From: Bog-473 sp963850095
Lineage (GTDB): Bacteria; Actinomycetota; Acidimicrobiia; Acidimicrobiales; RAAP-2
Assembly (NCBI GenBank): GCA_963850095.1
Contig: CAWKJX010000014.1
Location: 186,001-250,000 of the forward strand
Direction: 5' to 3'
Length of the DNA: 64,000 bases
Of the stretch, positions 46,994 through 57,207 are shown one piece after another (position 1 is the first letter of the stretch; every line of letters starts with the position of its first letter). Position numbers and translations under genes: made by a program. The notes under the pieces are model-generated. The model did no database searches. It was given only the letters and a program-made list of their open reading frames with translations, and was not told the origin of the DNA.

Positions 46994-48257
46994 GTGCGCG
47001 TCGAGCTGGCTTACGGCCGTCACGGCACGTCGGTGCAGGTGCCGGGTGACGCCGAGGTCGTCCTGCCCGCCGACCTGCCGGTGCTCGACGACGAGCCGGC
47101 CGCCATCGCCGAGGCGCTGCGCCGGCCGCTCGCCGGGCCACCCCTGTCCGCGCTGGTGGGGCCGCACACGGAGGTGGCCGTCGTCTTTCCCGACCTGACG
47201 CGGCCGATGCCGAATCGCACCGTGCTGCCCCCGCTGCTCGAAGAGCTGACACGCGCCGGTGTGCCCGACTCGCACATCACCCTGCTGTGCGCCACGGGCA
47301 CCCACCGCCAGGCCACGAGCGAGGAGATGGCCGAGCTGGTCGGGCCCGCCGTGGTGGGGCGCTATGCCATCGTCGACCACGACGCCACCAGCGACGAGCA
47401 CGAGCAGGTGGGCGTGGTCAACGGCGTCCCGGTGCTGCTCCAGCGGGAGTACGTCCAAGCGGACGTGCGCATCGTCACGGGCTTCGTCGAACCGCACTTC
47501 TTCGCCGGCTTCAGCGGCGGGCCGAAGGCGGTGTGCCCGGGCCTGGCCGCCACCGAGACCATTCTGGAGGCCCACCACCCGCGCCGGATCGCCGACGCCC
47601 GGGCCACCTTCCTCACCCGGGCCGGCAACCCGGTGCACGACTTCGTGCGGGCGGCCACCGCGCTGGCGCCACCGCAGCTGTCCGTCGATGTCGCCATCAA
47701 CCGGGCCCGCCGGGTCACCGCGGTCTTCGCCGGGCCGCTGCCCGAGGCGCACGACGCCGCCTGCGCGCACGTGGGGTCGTCGGCGGTGCGCCAGGTCGAC
47801 GTCGCCGTTCGACCTCGTCGTGTCCACCAACGGCGGCTACCCGCTGGACCGCAACCTGTACCAGGCGGTCAAGGGCATGGCGGCGGCCGAGCGCATTGTG
47901 CGTGACGGGGGGATCGTGGTCATGGCGGCCGCCTGCGAGGACGGGGTACCGGCGCACGGCGCCTTCGCCCGCCTGCTGCACGAGGCGCGCCTGCCGGCCG
48001 ATCTGGCCGGCGCGTCGGGCGGCGCCGAGCTCGATCGCTGGCAGGCCCAGGTGCTGGGCCGGGTCCTGGCCCGGGCGGACGTCTACCTGCACTGCGACGG
48101 CCTCGACCGGGCGACCGTCGAGGACGCGCTGCTCCGGCCCGCCCCCGACCTCGACGGCGCGGTGGCGACGGCGCTCGAGCGACTGGGACCGGGGGTCCGC
48201 GTGGCCGTGCTGCCCGAGGGGCCCCTCACGGTGGCCGGGGTGGCGGGGCCGGCCTGA
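46994..48257 (+). CDS. LarA-family nickel-pincer racemase/epimerase homologue (one frameshift)
   Basis: This protein of about 420 residues matches the lactate-racemase (DUF2088) family, which isomerises 2-hydroxyacids using a nickel-pincer nucleotide. FPDLTRPMPNR binds the cofactor, the His in CATGTHRQAT and in VDHDATSDEHE are catalytic or metal-ligand candidates, and GFSGGPKAVCPGLA carries the Lys expected to bind the cofactor. In the next frame after about 47808 the text continues FDLVVSTNGGYPLDRNLYQAVKG. Sugar-acid epimerases are known in this family. The cofactor genes larB, larC and larE are not in the window. GTG 46994 lies seven bases after the kinase stop. Confidence 0.85.
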
Positions 48258-48268
48258 CCCCCCTCGAA

Positions 48269-48294
48269 AATCCCTGACACGGATGTCAGGGATT
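48269..48294. promoter_or_regulatory. Eleven-bp inverted repeat before the transporter operon
   Basis: AATCCCTGACA (48269-48279) and TGTCAGGGATT (48284-48294) form a perfect 11-base inverted repeat around CGGA, ending 14 bases before the GTG of the transporter operon. The core TGACA-N4-TGTCA looks like a site for a dimeric repressor of TetR or GntR type. It could also fold as a hairpin that ends transcription of the catabolic operon, but no T-run follows. Its closeness to the start favours operator function. Confidence 0.6.
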
Positions 48295-48308
48295 AGAGTC
48301 GCCCCTCA

Positions 48309-50513
48309 GTGTCCGACGAGCCGCTGTTCGACTTCGCCGTTCCGGACGACCTGCTGCAGGAGGCGGTGTCCCACCTGAAGGACCCCGACGTGGTGGCGGA
48401 CCTGGCGGTCATGCCCGGCACGGGGGAGGGCAAGCCGCCGCCGCTCATCGGCATACTGCACAAATCGGGCTACGCCCCGCTCGTTCTGCTCACCGCGGCG
48501 GCACTGGTCCCGGGCACGTTCGGCAACGGCATCGCCCTCGTCGGCCGCAACCTCGAGACTTCGTTCCACATGTCGAACGCCTCACTGGGCGCGGTGGCCT
48601 TCATCGCCCAGGTGTCGCAGCTCCTGTGGGCGGTGCCGCTCGCGTTGTGGGCCGACCGCGGGAGCCGCAAAGTGGTGGCGGCGGTCGCGCTCCTGGTCTT
48701 CGCCTTGTTCGGCAGCCTGATGGCCATTTCGCCCAACGTCTGGTGGTTCGCCTTCCTCTACCTGGCGGCGTCGGTGGGCACCGGGGTGAACAACACCGTG
48801 CACAACTCGTACCTGGCCGATGCCTATCCGACCGAGGGCCGGGGAAGGATCTTCAGCTGGCACAACCTCTCGGATCCCCTGTCGCAGACGATCGGGATCC
48901 TTATTTTCGGCTACGTCGTGACGATCGCCCACAACTGGCGCTACGGGTTGCTCGTGGCGCTGGCCGGGATCCCACTCGGCTTCGCGCTCTTCACCCTGCG
49001 CGAGCCCGAGAAGGGCGCCAACGAGAGCAGCCACATCCTGAAGGCATCGGGGATGGACCTCCAAGCGCAGCAGGAGAAGGCGCCCCGGGTCCTCCTGGGC
49101 TCCGCGGTGACCCGGTTGCTGCGGGTCCGCTCCCTCTACTACGAGCTGGTGGCGGTGGCCATCCTCGGCTTCGCCGGGACCGGCGCCGGGCTGTTCGGCA
49201 ACCTGTTCTTCATCGACAAGTTCCACCTCGACACCGCGCAGCGGAGCGAGGTGTACGCCATCATCGGGCTGGCGGCCTTCCTCGGTCTGCCCCTGGCCTA
49301 CGTCTTCGGCGACCGCTACTTCCGCCGCGCCCCCAACCGCCCGCTCATCATTTCGGGGATCTGCATCACGGCCTACGGCGGGTTCTACGTCCTGTCGCTC
49401 TACGTGCCCCAGCTCTGGATGGTGGTCACCCTGCAGTTCCTGGCCGGCGCGGCCGTGTCGCCGTTGGCCATCTGCATCTTCCTGACCCTGGCGGCTACCG
49501 CCCCGCCCGAAATGCGCACCATCTGCTTCGCCATGTTCGGCGTGTACTCACTCGTCTTCGGCGGATTCGCCGGGTCCGTGCTGGTGGGCGCGATCTCCGA
49601 TGCCATCGGCGGCCTGCACGGCATCGTCGTGTCGCTCACCCTGATCTTCCCCGTGTGCGCCGTCGGTGGGTTCCTGCTCATCCTCGGCTCGCGCTGTGTG
49701 CGACGTGACATCACCCTCGTCATCGAGGACGTCATTGAGCGCTACACGGAAGGCAGGCGGCGGGAGGCCGGGGGCGACATTCCGGCCCTGCAGGTGCACA
49801 ACCTCGACTTCTTCTACGGCATCAACCAGGTTCTCTTCGACGTCAACCTCGAGGTGGCCGAAGGGGAGATGGTGGCGCTCCTCGGCACGAACGGTGCCGG
49901 GAAATCGACCCTGCTCCGCGCCGTCTCGGGTCTGGACCATCCGCACCGCGGTGTCATTCGCCTTTTCGGCATTGCCTCGACCTACTTGGAGCCCGAGCAG
50001 ATCATTGACGAGGGGGTGGCTCTCCTGGTCGGCGGGAAGATGACGTTCCCGGGTTTGACCGTGCGGGACAACCTGCGCATCGGGGGCCACTCCCTGCGGC
50101 GCGACCGGGCGCGGGCGGCCCGGGCCCAGGAGGAAGCGCTGGCGGCTTTCCCCGAGCTGGTGGAACGGATGGACCAGCCGGCGGGGACCCTCTCGGGTGG
50201 GGAGCAGCAGATGTTGGCGCTGTCGCGGGTCATGATGACCGCGCCCCGGCTGCTCATGATCGACGAGCTCTCACTCGGGCTCGCCCCCATGACGGTGGAG
50301 AGGCTCATGGGCATGGTGCGCCGCATAAACGAGGGCGGCACCACCATCATCCTGGTCGAGCAGAGTCTGAACCGTGCCCTGAGCCTGGCCCAACGCTGCT
50401 TCTTCATGGAGCGCGGCGAAATCCGTTTCGACGGCCCCACGGCCGAGCTCATGGGCCGCGACGACCTGTTGCGCCCCGTCTTCCTCGGCACGGCGTCGGC
50501 CCGCTTGGGGTAG
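48309..50513 (+). CDS. MFS transporter fused to a LivF-type ABC ATPase
   Basis: This 734-residue protein joins two transport systems. Residues about 50-480 are a 12-helix MFS domain (WADRGSRKVVAAVALLVFALFG is the loop 2-3 motif, and a short loop GDRYFRRAPNRP is similar). Residues about 500-734 are an ABC ATPase of the LivF type: GTNGAGKSTLLRAVSG, LSGGEQQMLALSRVM, LLMIDELSLGLAP and ILVEQSLNRAL. It is encoded directly before LivHM, LivG and a type 1 binding protein, so the ATPase half most likely serves that importer. What the MFS half adds is unclear. The frame is continuous, so the fusion is real. Confidence 0.88.
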   Translation: MSDEPLFDFAVPDDLLQEAVSHLKDPDVVADLAVMPGTGEGKPPPLIGILHKSGYAPLVLLTAAALVPGTFGNGIALVGRNLETSFHMSNASLGAVAFIAQVSQLLWAVPLALWADRGSRKVVAAVALLVFALFGSLMAISPNVWWFAFLYLAASVGTGVNNTVHNSYLADAYPTEGRGRIFSWHNLSDPLSQTIGILIFGYVVTIAHNWRYGLLVALAGIPLGFALFTLREPEKGANESSHILKASGMDLQAQQEKAPRVLLGSAVTRLLRVRSLYYELVAVAILGFAGTGAGLFGNLFFIDKFHLDTAQRSEVYAIIGLAAFLGLPLAYVFGDRYFRRAPNRPLIISGICITAYGGFYVLSLYVPQLWMVVTLQFLAGAAVSPLAICIFLTLAATAPPEMRTICFAMFGVYSLVFGGFAGSVLVGAISDAIGGLHGIVVSLTLIFPVCAVGGFLLILGSRCVRRDITLVIEDVIERYTEGRRREAGGDIPALQVHNLDFFYGINQVLFDVNLEVAEGEMVALLGTNGAGKSTLLRAVSGLDHPHRGVIRLFGIASTYLEPEQIIDEGVALLVGGKMTFPGLTVRDNLRIGGHSLRRDRARAARAQEEALAAFPELVERMDQPAGTLSGGEQQMLALSRVMMTAPRLLMIDELSLGLAPMTVERLMGMVRRINEGGTTIILVEQSLNRALSLAQRCFFMERGEIRFDGPTAELMGRDDLLRPVFLGTASARLG

Positions 50514-52512
50514 TTGCCGTTGCTCGCGCTGTCCGCCCCCAACTTCGTCCTGGTCCAAGGCGTCTTCTACGGCCTGGGCTACGGGCTGCTCGCCCTCGGG
50601 TTGGTCCTCGTCTACCGCACGAACCGGTTTCTGAACTTTGCCCAGGGGCAGATCGGGGTGATCGCGGCCGTCTTCTTGGTCAAGCTCACGGCGGACTTCA
50701 AGTTCAACTACTGGTTCGCGCTGGTGCTCTCCATCGGCCTGGCCGCCTCGGTCGGCGCCTTGTCCGAGCTCCTGCTCCGGCGCCTGTTCAAGCGGCCGCG
50801 CGTGCTGGTGATGGTGGCCACTATCGGACTCAGTTACGTGCTGCTGGCGCTCACAGCGCTGCCGTTCATTGCGCCGCACAACCTCTACAAGCCGGTGCCG
50901 GTGCCCTTCGACCTGTCGTTCTCGCTCGGGCCGTTCATCATCACCCCGACGGAGGTGCTGACACTCATTGTCGCTCCGCTCGTGACGGTCGCCCTCGTTC
51001 TCGCGGTGCGCTTCACGTCGTGGGGCCTGTCCATGCGCGCCATGTCGGAGAACGCGGACTCGGCCCGGCTCTCGGGCGTATGGATCCGCCGCACCTCGAC
51101 CTTGACCTGGACCGTGGCCGGTGCGTTGTCGGCCTTCACGGCCATCCTCAACGCGCCCAACCAGACCAGTGCGCTGACGCAGGCGCTGTCGCCCGACCTG
51201 CTGCTCTACGCGCTCACGGCGGCGCTGATCGGCGCCATGATCAACCTCACCGTGGCCTTCGTCGCCGGCGTGGGCATGGGAGTGTTCCTCGAGCTGCTCG
51301 AATGGAACGTCCCGTCGCCGGCCAAGCAGCAGTTCATCCTCTTCATTGTCGTGATGGTGGTGCTGGTGGTGCGGGTGGGCGCATTGCGCAAGGGCGTGCG
51401 CACGGGGGACCGCAGCACGTGGCAGCACGGCGCGGCCACGACCCTCCGAGCCGGGGGCGACCTGCTGCGCCGGCGCGTGTCGCTCACCGGCATCTGGCTG
51501 TGCATCGTGGTGGCGGTCCTCTTGCCCTTCGTGCTGTCGGTCGGCAACGACGTCCTGCTCAGCCAGATCTGCATCTACTCGGTCGTCGCGCTGTCGCTCA
51601 CGATGCTGACCGGATGGGCGGGCCAGGTCTCCCTGGGGCAGTTCGGCCTGGTCGCGGTGGGGGCCCTCGTCGCCGTCCACCTGGGCAGCTCGCTCCCGCT
51701 GCCCGTCGTCATGCTCTACGGCGGCGCCGTGACGGCGCTGGTCGCCATCCTTGTGGGCCTGCCGGCCCTGCGCATGCCGGGCCTCTTCTTGGCCGTCACG
51801 ACCCTCGCCTTCGCCATCTTCATGCAGAACGCCGTCCTGGCCACGCCGTGCATCACGGTGCCCGGCATCGACAAGACGCTGTGCACGGGTCTGCCCAACC
51901 CGGCTTACACGGTGGTCAACCGGCCCAGCCTGTTCGGCCTCAGCCTGGCCTCGCAGCGCTCCTTCGCGTGGTTCTCGGTGGCCGTGCTGATCCTGTCCGT
52001 CCTCATGGTGCGGGTCTGGCGCGACAAGGGCGTGGCCCGCCGGCTCGTGGCGGTGCGCGACAACGAAGTCGGTGCGGCGGCGATGGGGATCCCGATCCTG
52101 CGCACCAAGCTGCTGGCCTTCGGGCTCTCGGGCTTCATCGCCGGCTACGCCGGGGTCTGCTTCGCCTTCGCCACCCAGCAGCTCAACAACACCGACATCA
52201 CCTTCGACCCCACGACGTCCTTCGTCATCATCTCCATGGTGGTCATCGGCGGGCTCGGGTTCCATCCCCGGCGCCATACTCGGGGCGCTGTTCCTCGAGG
52301 GGCTGCCCGCCATCTTCGGCGCCAACCAGACCATTCAGTTCATCACCAGCGGCCTCGGCCTGCTGGCCTTCATCCTCTACCTGCCCGGCGGGATGGGCGA
52401 GCTGCTGCACCGCTTCGGCGACCTGGTCACGGTGGGCATCCGCGGACTGTTGCCGCGCCCGGCCACGCCGTCGGGCCCGGTGGCCCTGGCGACCGACGGG
52501 GCGGAGCAGTGA
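50514..52512 (+). CDS. Fused LivH-LivM branched-chain-type ABC permease (one frameshift)
   Basis: This protein of about 665 residues carries both permease subunits of a branched-chain amino acid/hydrophobic-substrate importer. Residues about 1-300 are LivH-like (GYGLLALGLVLVYRTNRFLNFAQGQIG, GLSMRAMSENADSARLSGV). Residues about 320-640 are LivM-like (SVVALSLTMLTGWAGQVSLGQFG, VAVRDNEVGAAAMGI). A break near 52262 is fixed by dropping one T, after which GAILGALFLEGLPAIFG reads on to the stop. The start appears to be TTG 50514, right after the previous stop. The LivG gene overlaps its end by four bases. Confidence 0.87.
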
Positions 52513-53360
52513 CGGCCGAGCGCGGACCGGCCCGTCTCGCGGTGGAGGGTCTGTCGGTGCGCTTCGGCGGCGTGCACGCGCTCGACGGCGTGACGTTCGA
52601 CGCCGATCCGGGCGCGATCGTCGGGTTGATCGGGGCCAACGGATCGGGCAAGACCACCACGCTCGACGTGATTTCGGGGCTGGTGGCCCCGCAGGCCGGC
52701 ACGGTGCACCTGGACGGCATCGACCTGGGCGAGTACCTGCCCGAGGAGCGGCTCGGCATCGGCATGGTCCGGTCGTTCCAGGACTGCCGGCTCTACCCCG
52801 AGCTGACCGTGCTCGACGTGCTGCTCCTGTGCGAGGACGCGCGCCAGGAGGTGGCCGTGCTGCCGACGACGTTGCGCCTTCCCTGGGCCCGCCGGGCCGA
52901 GCGGCGCAAGCTCGCCGCGGTGGACCAGGTGATCGGTGCCTTCGGGCTGGAGCGGTTCCGCCACCACCGCACGGCCGAGCTGTCGACCGGCACCCGGCGG
53001 GTGGTCGACCTGGCCTCCATAGTGCTGGCCCAGCCGCGCCTGCTCCTGCTCGACGAGCCGACGGCGGGCATCGCCCAGCGCGAGGCCGAGGCGTTCATCC
53101 CCCTGCTGCGCCGACTGCACGAGGTGACCGGCACCACCATCGTCCTGGTGGAGCACGACGTGCCGCTCGTGTTCGAGCTGTGCTCCACCGTGGTGGTCAT
53201 GGAACTGGGTCAGGTGGTGGTGGTCGGGCCCCCGGAGGTGATCCGCGCTGACCCGAAGGCGCTGGCCGCCTACCTTGGTGCCAGCGACGAAGCGCTGATG
53301 GTGTCGGGTCCGATCGCCGAAAGCAGCCGGGGGGCTACAGAACGCAACGAAGGAGCGTGA
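52509..53360 (+). CDS. LivG-type ABC transporter ATP-binding protein
   Basis: This 283-residue ATPase has Walker A GANGSGKTTTLD, VRSFQDCRLYPELTVLD, the signature region LSTGTRRVVDLA (Thr in place of the second Gly of LSGG), Walker B LLLLDEPTAGIAQRE and the H-loop LVEHDVPLV. The MRxGVxRTFQ-like stretch is typical of LivG. It would pair with the LivF half of the MFS fusion. The GTG start overlaps the permease stop by four bases. Confidence 0.88.
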   Translation: MTAERGPARLAVEGLSVRFGGVHALDGVTFDADPGAIVGLIGANGSGKTTTLDVISGLVAPQAGTVHLDGIDLGEYLPEERLGIGMVRSFQDCRLYPELTVLDVLLLCEDARQEVAVLPTTLRLPWARRAERRKLAAVDQVIGAFGLERFRHHRTAELSTGTRRVVDLASIVLAQPRLLLLDEPTAGIAQREAEAFIPLLRRLHEVTGTTIVLVEHDVPLVFELCSTVVVMELGQVVVVGPPEVIRADPKALAAYLGASDEALMVSGPIAESSRGATERNEGA

Positions 53361-53362
53361 CC

Positions 53363-54914
53363 ATGGAGGCGAACATCCAAATGCAGACGGACCGGGGGGC
53401 CTTCGCTGCCCTGGGCGCCGGTCCGACGCTCGTGGCGCCGGCTGCGCCGGCGCCCGCGGGCCATGCAGGTGCGCACCGCGCTCATCGTCATCGCCATCGT
53501 CGTCGGATTGATCGCCTGGTTGGTGCTGGCGCCCTCGGGCACACCGGGCGGCGGTGGTATCGCCGGCGCGGCCGAGCCGGCGGCGCGGGTGTTCACGCCG
53601 ACCCCGGTCAGCCAAGCCAGCACGAGCACCCGCGGCGTCTCCGCGACGTCCATCAACGTCGTGTTCCCCGTGGTGGCCGTGAACAGCCTGGCCGGCAAAC
53701 TCGGTTTCGCCGAAGACAAGGAGTACAACGAGCAGATCCCGGCTATCAACCTCTTCGTCAACCAGATCAACCAGGCGGGTGGTATCAACGGGCGCAAAAT
53801 CAACCCCATCATCGTCCAGTTCGATCCGACCAACGACGCCAACATGCAGGCGCTGTGCGAGCAGTGGACCCAGGGCAACCCCGCCGTCTTCGCCGTCATC
53901 GACGGCATCGGGACGTGGACCGGTGACAACCAGCTGTGCGTGACCCAGCAGGGCCACACGCCGCTCATCAGCGCCTGGTCCACCATCAGCGACTGGACGC
54001 AGCTGGGTTCGCCCTACCTGTGGTGGACCGGGCCCGACATGGCCCCGGTCCTCGACGCGACCGTGCAGTGGGGTATGAGCTCGGGCCGCCTCGGCCACGG
54101 CATGAAGGTGGGCGTCGTGGTCTCCGACCAGGCGGCGGACCAGGCGGCGCTCAACCAGTACCTCATGCCCGACCTGAAGAAGGTCGGGATCACCCCGGTG
54201 GTCGAGACGGTGGCGGGCAATCCGGACGAGACGGCCGCCACCAGCTCGGACGCGCAGCTGGCGGTCGAGAAAATGAAGGCGGCCGGCGTGCAGTCCGTCT
54301 TCCCGCTGCTGCCCGAGAACGCCTTCTTCCCCTACGTGGCGGCGGAGAACTCGCAGCAGTACTACCCCCAGCTCCTGCTGAGCGACTACCAGTCGACCGT
54401 CGAGGTGGCGCTCGGGTTGATCCCCGAGCCCTACGAGCAGGCGCTCAACGGCCAGGAGGGCGTGACGACCGAGACGCTCGGCGGCTTCGACGACGCCCGG
54501 CCCGAGGCCCAGGGCGGCTACGACCCCGGGGTGCGCTCCTGCTACGAGACGTGGCACAAGTACCACCCCAAGCCGATCGCGGGGACGACGAGCTTCTACA
54601 TCGAGGAGCAGGGACCGATTCAGGCGTGGTGCGGGGCTATCCGGCTCTTCGCCGAGGCGGCCAAGAACGCCGGCTCGAACCTGAACCGGCGCACCTTCGT
54701 CGAGGCCATGTCCAAGATCACCGACTACCCGGGCACGCTCTCGCCCACGTGGAGCTTCGGCCCGAAGAAGATGTACGGCCCGACCGAGTACCAGGTGGTC
54801 AAGATCCACAACAATGTGCCGCCGTCGTCGCAGTGCAAGCTGAAGACCAACCATCAGCCACAGGGCACGTGCTGGGTGACCCTCGAGCCCTTCAAGCCGC
54901 TGCCGTCGAGCTGA
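53363..54914 (+). CDS. Type 1 periplasmic-binding-fold protein, membrane-anchored (one frameshift)
   Basis: This is the receptor of the Liv-type importer, about 517 residues. The ATG at 53363 follows GAAGGAG and starts a short cytoplasmic segment. After one extra G near 53457 the frame joins a membrane anchor (ALIVIAIVVGLIAWLVLA) and the binding domain (VNQINQAGGINGRKINPI, EQWTQGNPAVFAVIDG, VVVSDQAADQAALN). There is no lipoprotein Cys; the anchor is an N-terminal helix. An internal ATG at 53463 lacks a ribosome site. The ligand is unknown. Confidence 0.82.
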
Positions 54915-55039
54915 CCGCGGCGCCACGGCGGCACCGAGCAGCGCCGTGACCGACACCACCGCCCCGAGCCGGCCGTCGCGCCGTCGGCGTCGGGCGTCTG
55001 GGTCGGTCGATCGGTCTCTCACCAGTGGGACGCCGTGAG

Positions 55040-55427
55040 ATGACGGAGCCGCCGCCGGCCTCCGCTCCGTACGACCCGACGTTGCTCGAGCGCAAAGCCG
55101 AGGTCGGGGCCGACGCCTTCTTCGCGCTCGACCTGAGGGTGGGACGGGTCGTCGAGGTCGAATCCTTCCCCGAGGCGCGCAAACCCGCCTGGCGGCTCCG
55201 GGTCGATTTCGGCCCCCGCGTCGGCGTCCTGTCCACCAGCGCCCAGGTGACCAACTACTCCCAGGACGAGCTGCGTGGCCGCCTGGTCGTCGGGGCGCCT
55301 GAACCTGGGCACCAAGCGGATCGCGGGCTTCACCAGCGAATTCCTGGTGCTCGGCGCGCTCGAGGCGGACGGCACCGTGCTGCTGCTCGAGGTACCTGAC
55401 GTGGCCCCGGGAGCTCCGATCGCGTGA
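55040..55427 (+). CDS. csaA: CsaA-like tRNA-binding-domain protein (one frameshift)
   Basis: This OB-fold protein of about 128 residues matches CsaA, a dimeric tRNA-binding or chaperone-like protein. FFALDLRVGRVVEVE, KPAWRLRVDFGPRVGVLSTSAQVTNY (in two parts) and the LRGRLVVG turn are clear. After one extra base near 55294 it continues LNLGTKRIAGFTSEFLVLGAL to the stop. The start may be GTG 55025 or ATG 55040. It converges with an SDR gene. Confidence 0.82.
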
Positions 55428-55463
55428 GCCCGCACGGGGCGTCGGCCGCGTCGGCGCGGGTCG

Positions 55464-56297
55464 TCACATGAGGCCGGGCGAGCTCGGCGGCCGTCCCTCC
55501 AAAATGTCCCGGCCCCGTTCGGCGATGGCCTCGTTCAGCTCCGGGTGGGTGAGGATGTAGAAGGTGTCGGTGCGCACGGCATCGAGCACGCGGGCCGCCA
55601 CGGCGTCAGGCGGGATGCCCCCGTCGACGAGCGTCTGCACGAACGAGCGCAGGTTGGCCGCGTCCTCGCGCTCGCGCTCGGGCGCCCACGCGGGACGATT
55701 CCGGTCCGAGCGCGCGATGCCGGTCTGGACGAAGCCGGGGCACAACACCGACACGCCGACGTGGGCGCCGGTCGTACTGAGGTCCTTGTAGAGGGTCTCG
55801 GAGATGGCCACCACGGCGAACTTGGTCGCGTTGTAGGGGCCCATGAACATCGGCGTCGTCAGCCCGGCCACCGATGCCGTGTTGACGATGTGCCCTTCGC
55901 CCTGTTCCACCAGCAGCGAAGTGAAGGCTGCGATGCCGTGGACGACACCCCACAGGTTGACGCCCAGGATCCAGCGCCAATCCTCCTCTGACACCTCCCA
56001 GAGGGGGCCGCCCAGGCCGACTCCGGCGTTGTTGTGCACCAGGTGCACCGTCCCGAACCGCCGCACCGCGGCGTCGCGCAGCTCCTGTACGGACGCAGCG
56101 TCGGACACGTCGGTGACGACCGCGATCGCCTCGGCCCCCTGACCCGTCAGCTCCGCCTCGGCCTCCTTGAGGGCGCCCTCTTCGATGTCGGCGATGACCA
56201 CCTTCATGCCCTCGGCGGCGGCCCGCGTGGCCACGGCCTTGCCGATGCCGCTGGCGCCGCCCGTGATCACGGCCACCTTGCCGTCCAGGTTCTCCAT
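55464..56297 (-). CDS. Short-chain dehydrogenase/reductase
   Basis: This is a 277-residue classical SDR with TGGASGIGKAVA, HNNAGVGLGG, NTASVAGL and the catalytic YNATK. The longer C-terminal part (RNRPAWAPERERED, TDTFYILTHPEL) is typical of a group of actinobacterial SDRs beside CoA-ester or steroid genes. GGGAGGGTC lies just before the ATG. It is divergent from the methyltransferase gene. Confidence 0.87.
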   Translation of the reverse strand: MENLDGKVAVITGGASGIGKAVATRAAAEGMKVVIADIEEGALKEAEAELTGQGAEAIAVVTDVSDAASVQELRDAAVRRFGTVHLVHNNAGVGLGGPLWEVSEEDWRWILGVNLWGVVHGIAAFTSLLVEQGEGHIVNTASVAGLTTPMFMGPYNATKFAVVAISETLYKDLSTTGAHVGVSVLCPGFVQTGIARSDRNRPAWAPEREREDAANLRSFVQTLVDGGIPPDAVAARVLDAVRTDTFYILTHPELNEAIAERGRDILEGRPPSSPGLM

Positions 56298-56411
56298 GAC
56301 CCTCCCGTCGTCTGCGTCTCTCGGCAGTCAAGCACGGCGTCGTCGGCGCACGCCACGGAGCGACTCGGCGCCGGAGCGGCTCTTCCAGGGCGCCGGCGGC
56401 AGAATGTCGAC

Positions 56412-57166
56412 GTGAGTGGCACCTACGCCGACGTCGACGCCAGCCCCGACCCGGCGTCCGCAGTGGCGTCCCAGGAGATCTTCGACTCGTGGCCCGAGGT
56501 GCAGGCCTACAAGCAGCACACCCACGGCCAGTTGGCCCGGAGCGCGCCCGTGCTCGACGTCGGGTGTGGGCCCGGTCTGGACCTGGTCGAGCGGGGGCCC
56601 GGAACGGCGGTGGGCGTCGACACCTCCCTGGCCATGTGCCGGACGGCTCGGGAACGGGCCGGCCCGTGCGTGGTCGCCGGCGACGGATCGGCGCTGCCGT
56701 TCGCGGACGAGAGCTTCGGCGGCGTGCGGGCGGACCGCGTGCTCCAGCACCTGGCCGAACCCGTCACCTGCCTGAAAGAGATGGCGCGGGTCTGCCGGCC
56801 CGGGGGCCGGCTCGTGATCGCCGACGCCGACCAGGAGACGCTGGTGATTTCGGTGCCGGGGGTCTCCCGTGGTCTCACCGACCGGATCAAGGCCCTGCGC
56901 CGTGACATCGGTTACCGCAACGGCCGGCTGGTGACCACGTTGCCGCAGGAGTTGGATCGCCTGGGCTTCGTCGAAATTGCGACACGCGCCTTCCCCTGAT
57001 GGTGACCCGGGCCGACCAGGCGTTCGGCCTGCCCGGCTGGCCCCGGCTGTGGCAACGCGAGGGAGGTTTCACGGACGAGGAGATCTCGCAGTGGGAGCGC
57101 GCCGTGGCCGAGTCGCCGATCGTCTATGCGCTCCTGTACTTCACGGTGGCGGCCACCAAGCCGTAG
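56412..57166 (+). CDS. SAM-dependent methyltransferase, class I (one frameshift)
   Basis: This methyltransferase of about 251 residues has motif I LDVGCGPGLDL near residue 50, VGVDTSLAMCRTARER, GDGSALPFADESFGGV and the post-motif PGGRLVIADAD. The frame stops early at 56999. One added C near 56995 lets it continue MVTRADQAFGLPGWPRLW and TDEEISQWERAVAE to a second stop at 57166, with a hydrophobic end as in UbiE-like relatives. The substrate is unknown. Confidence 0.83.
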
Positions 57167-57207
57167 AGGTCGATGACACCTTCGCCGCTGGCCCGGGAGG
57201 GTCGCCG

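Noticed and set aside
50271..52334. A long minus-strand frame opposite the transporter genes
   Set aside because: The product is a His/Gln/Arg/Asp-rich polymer without motifs, while the plus strand encodes clear transporter domains.
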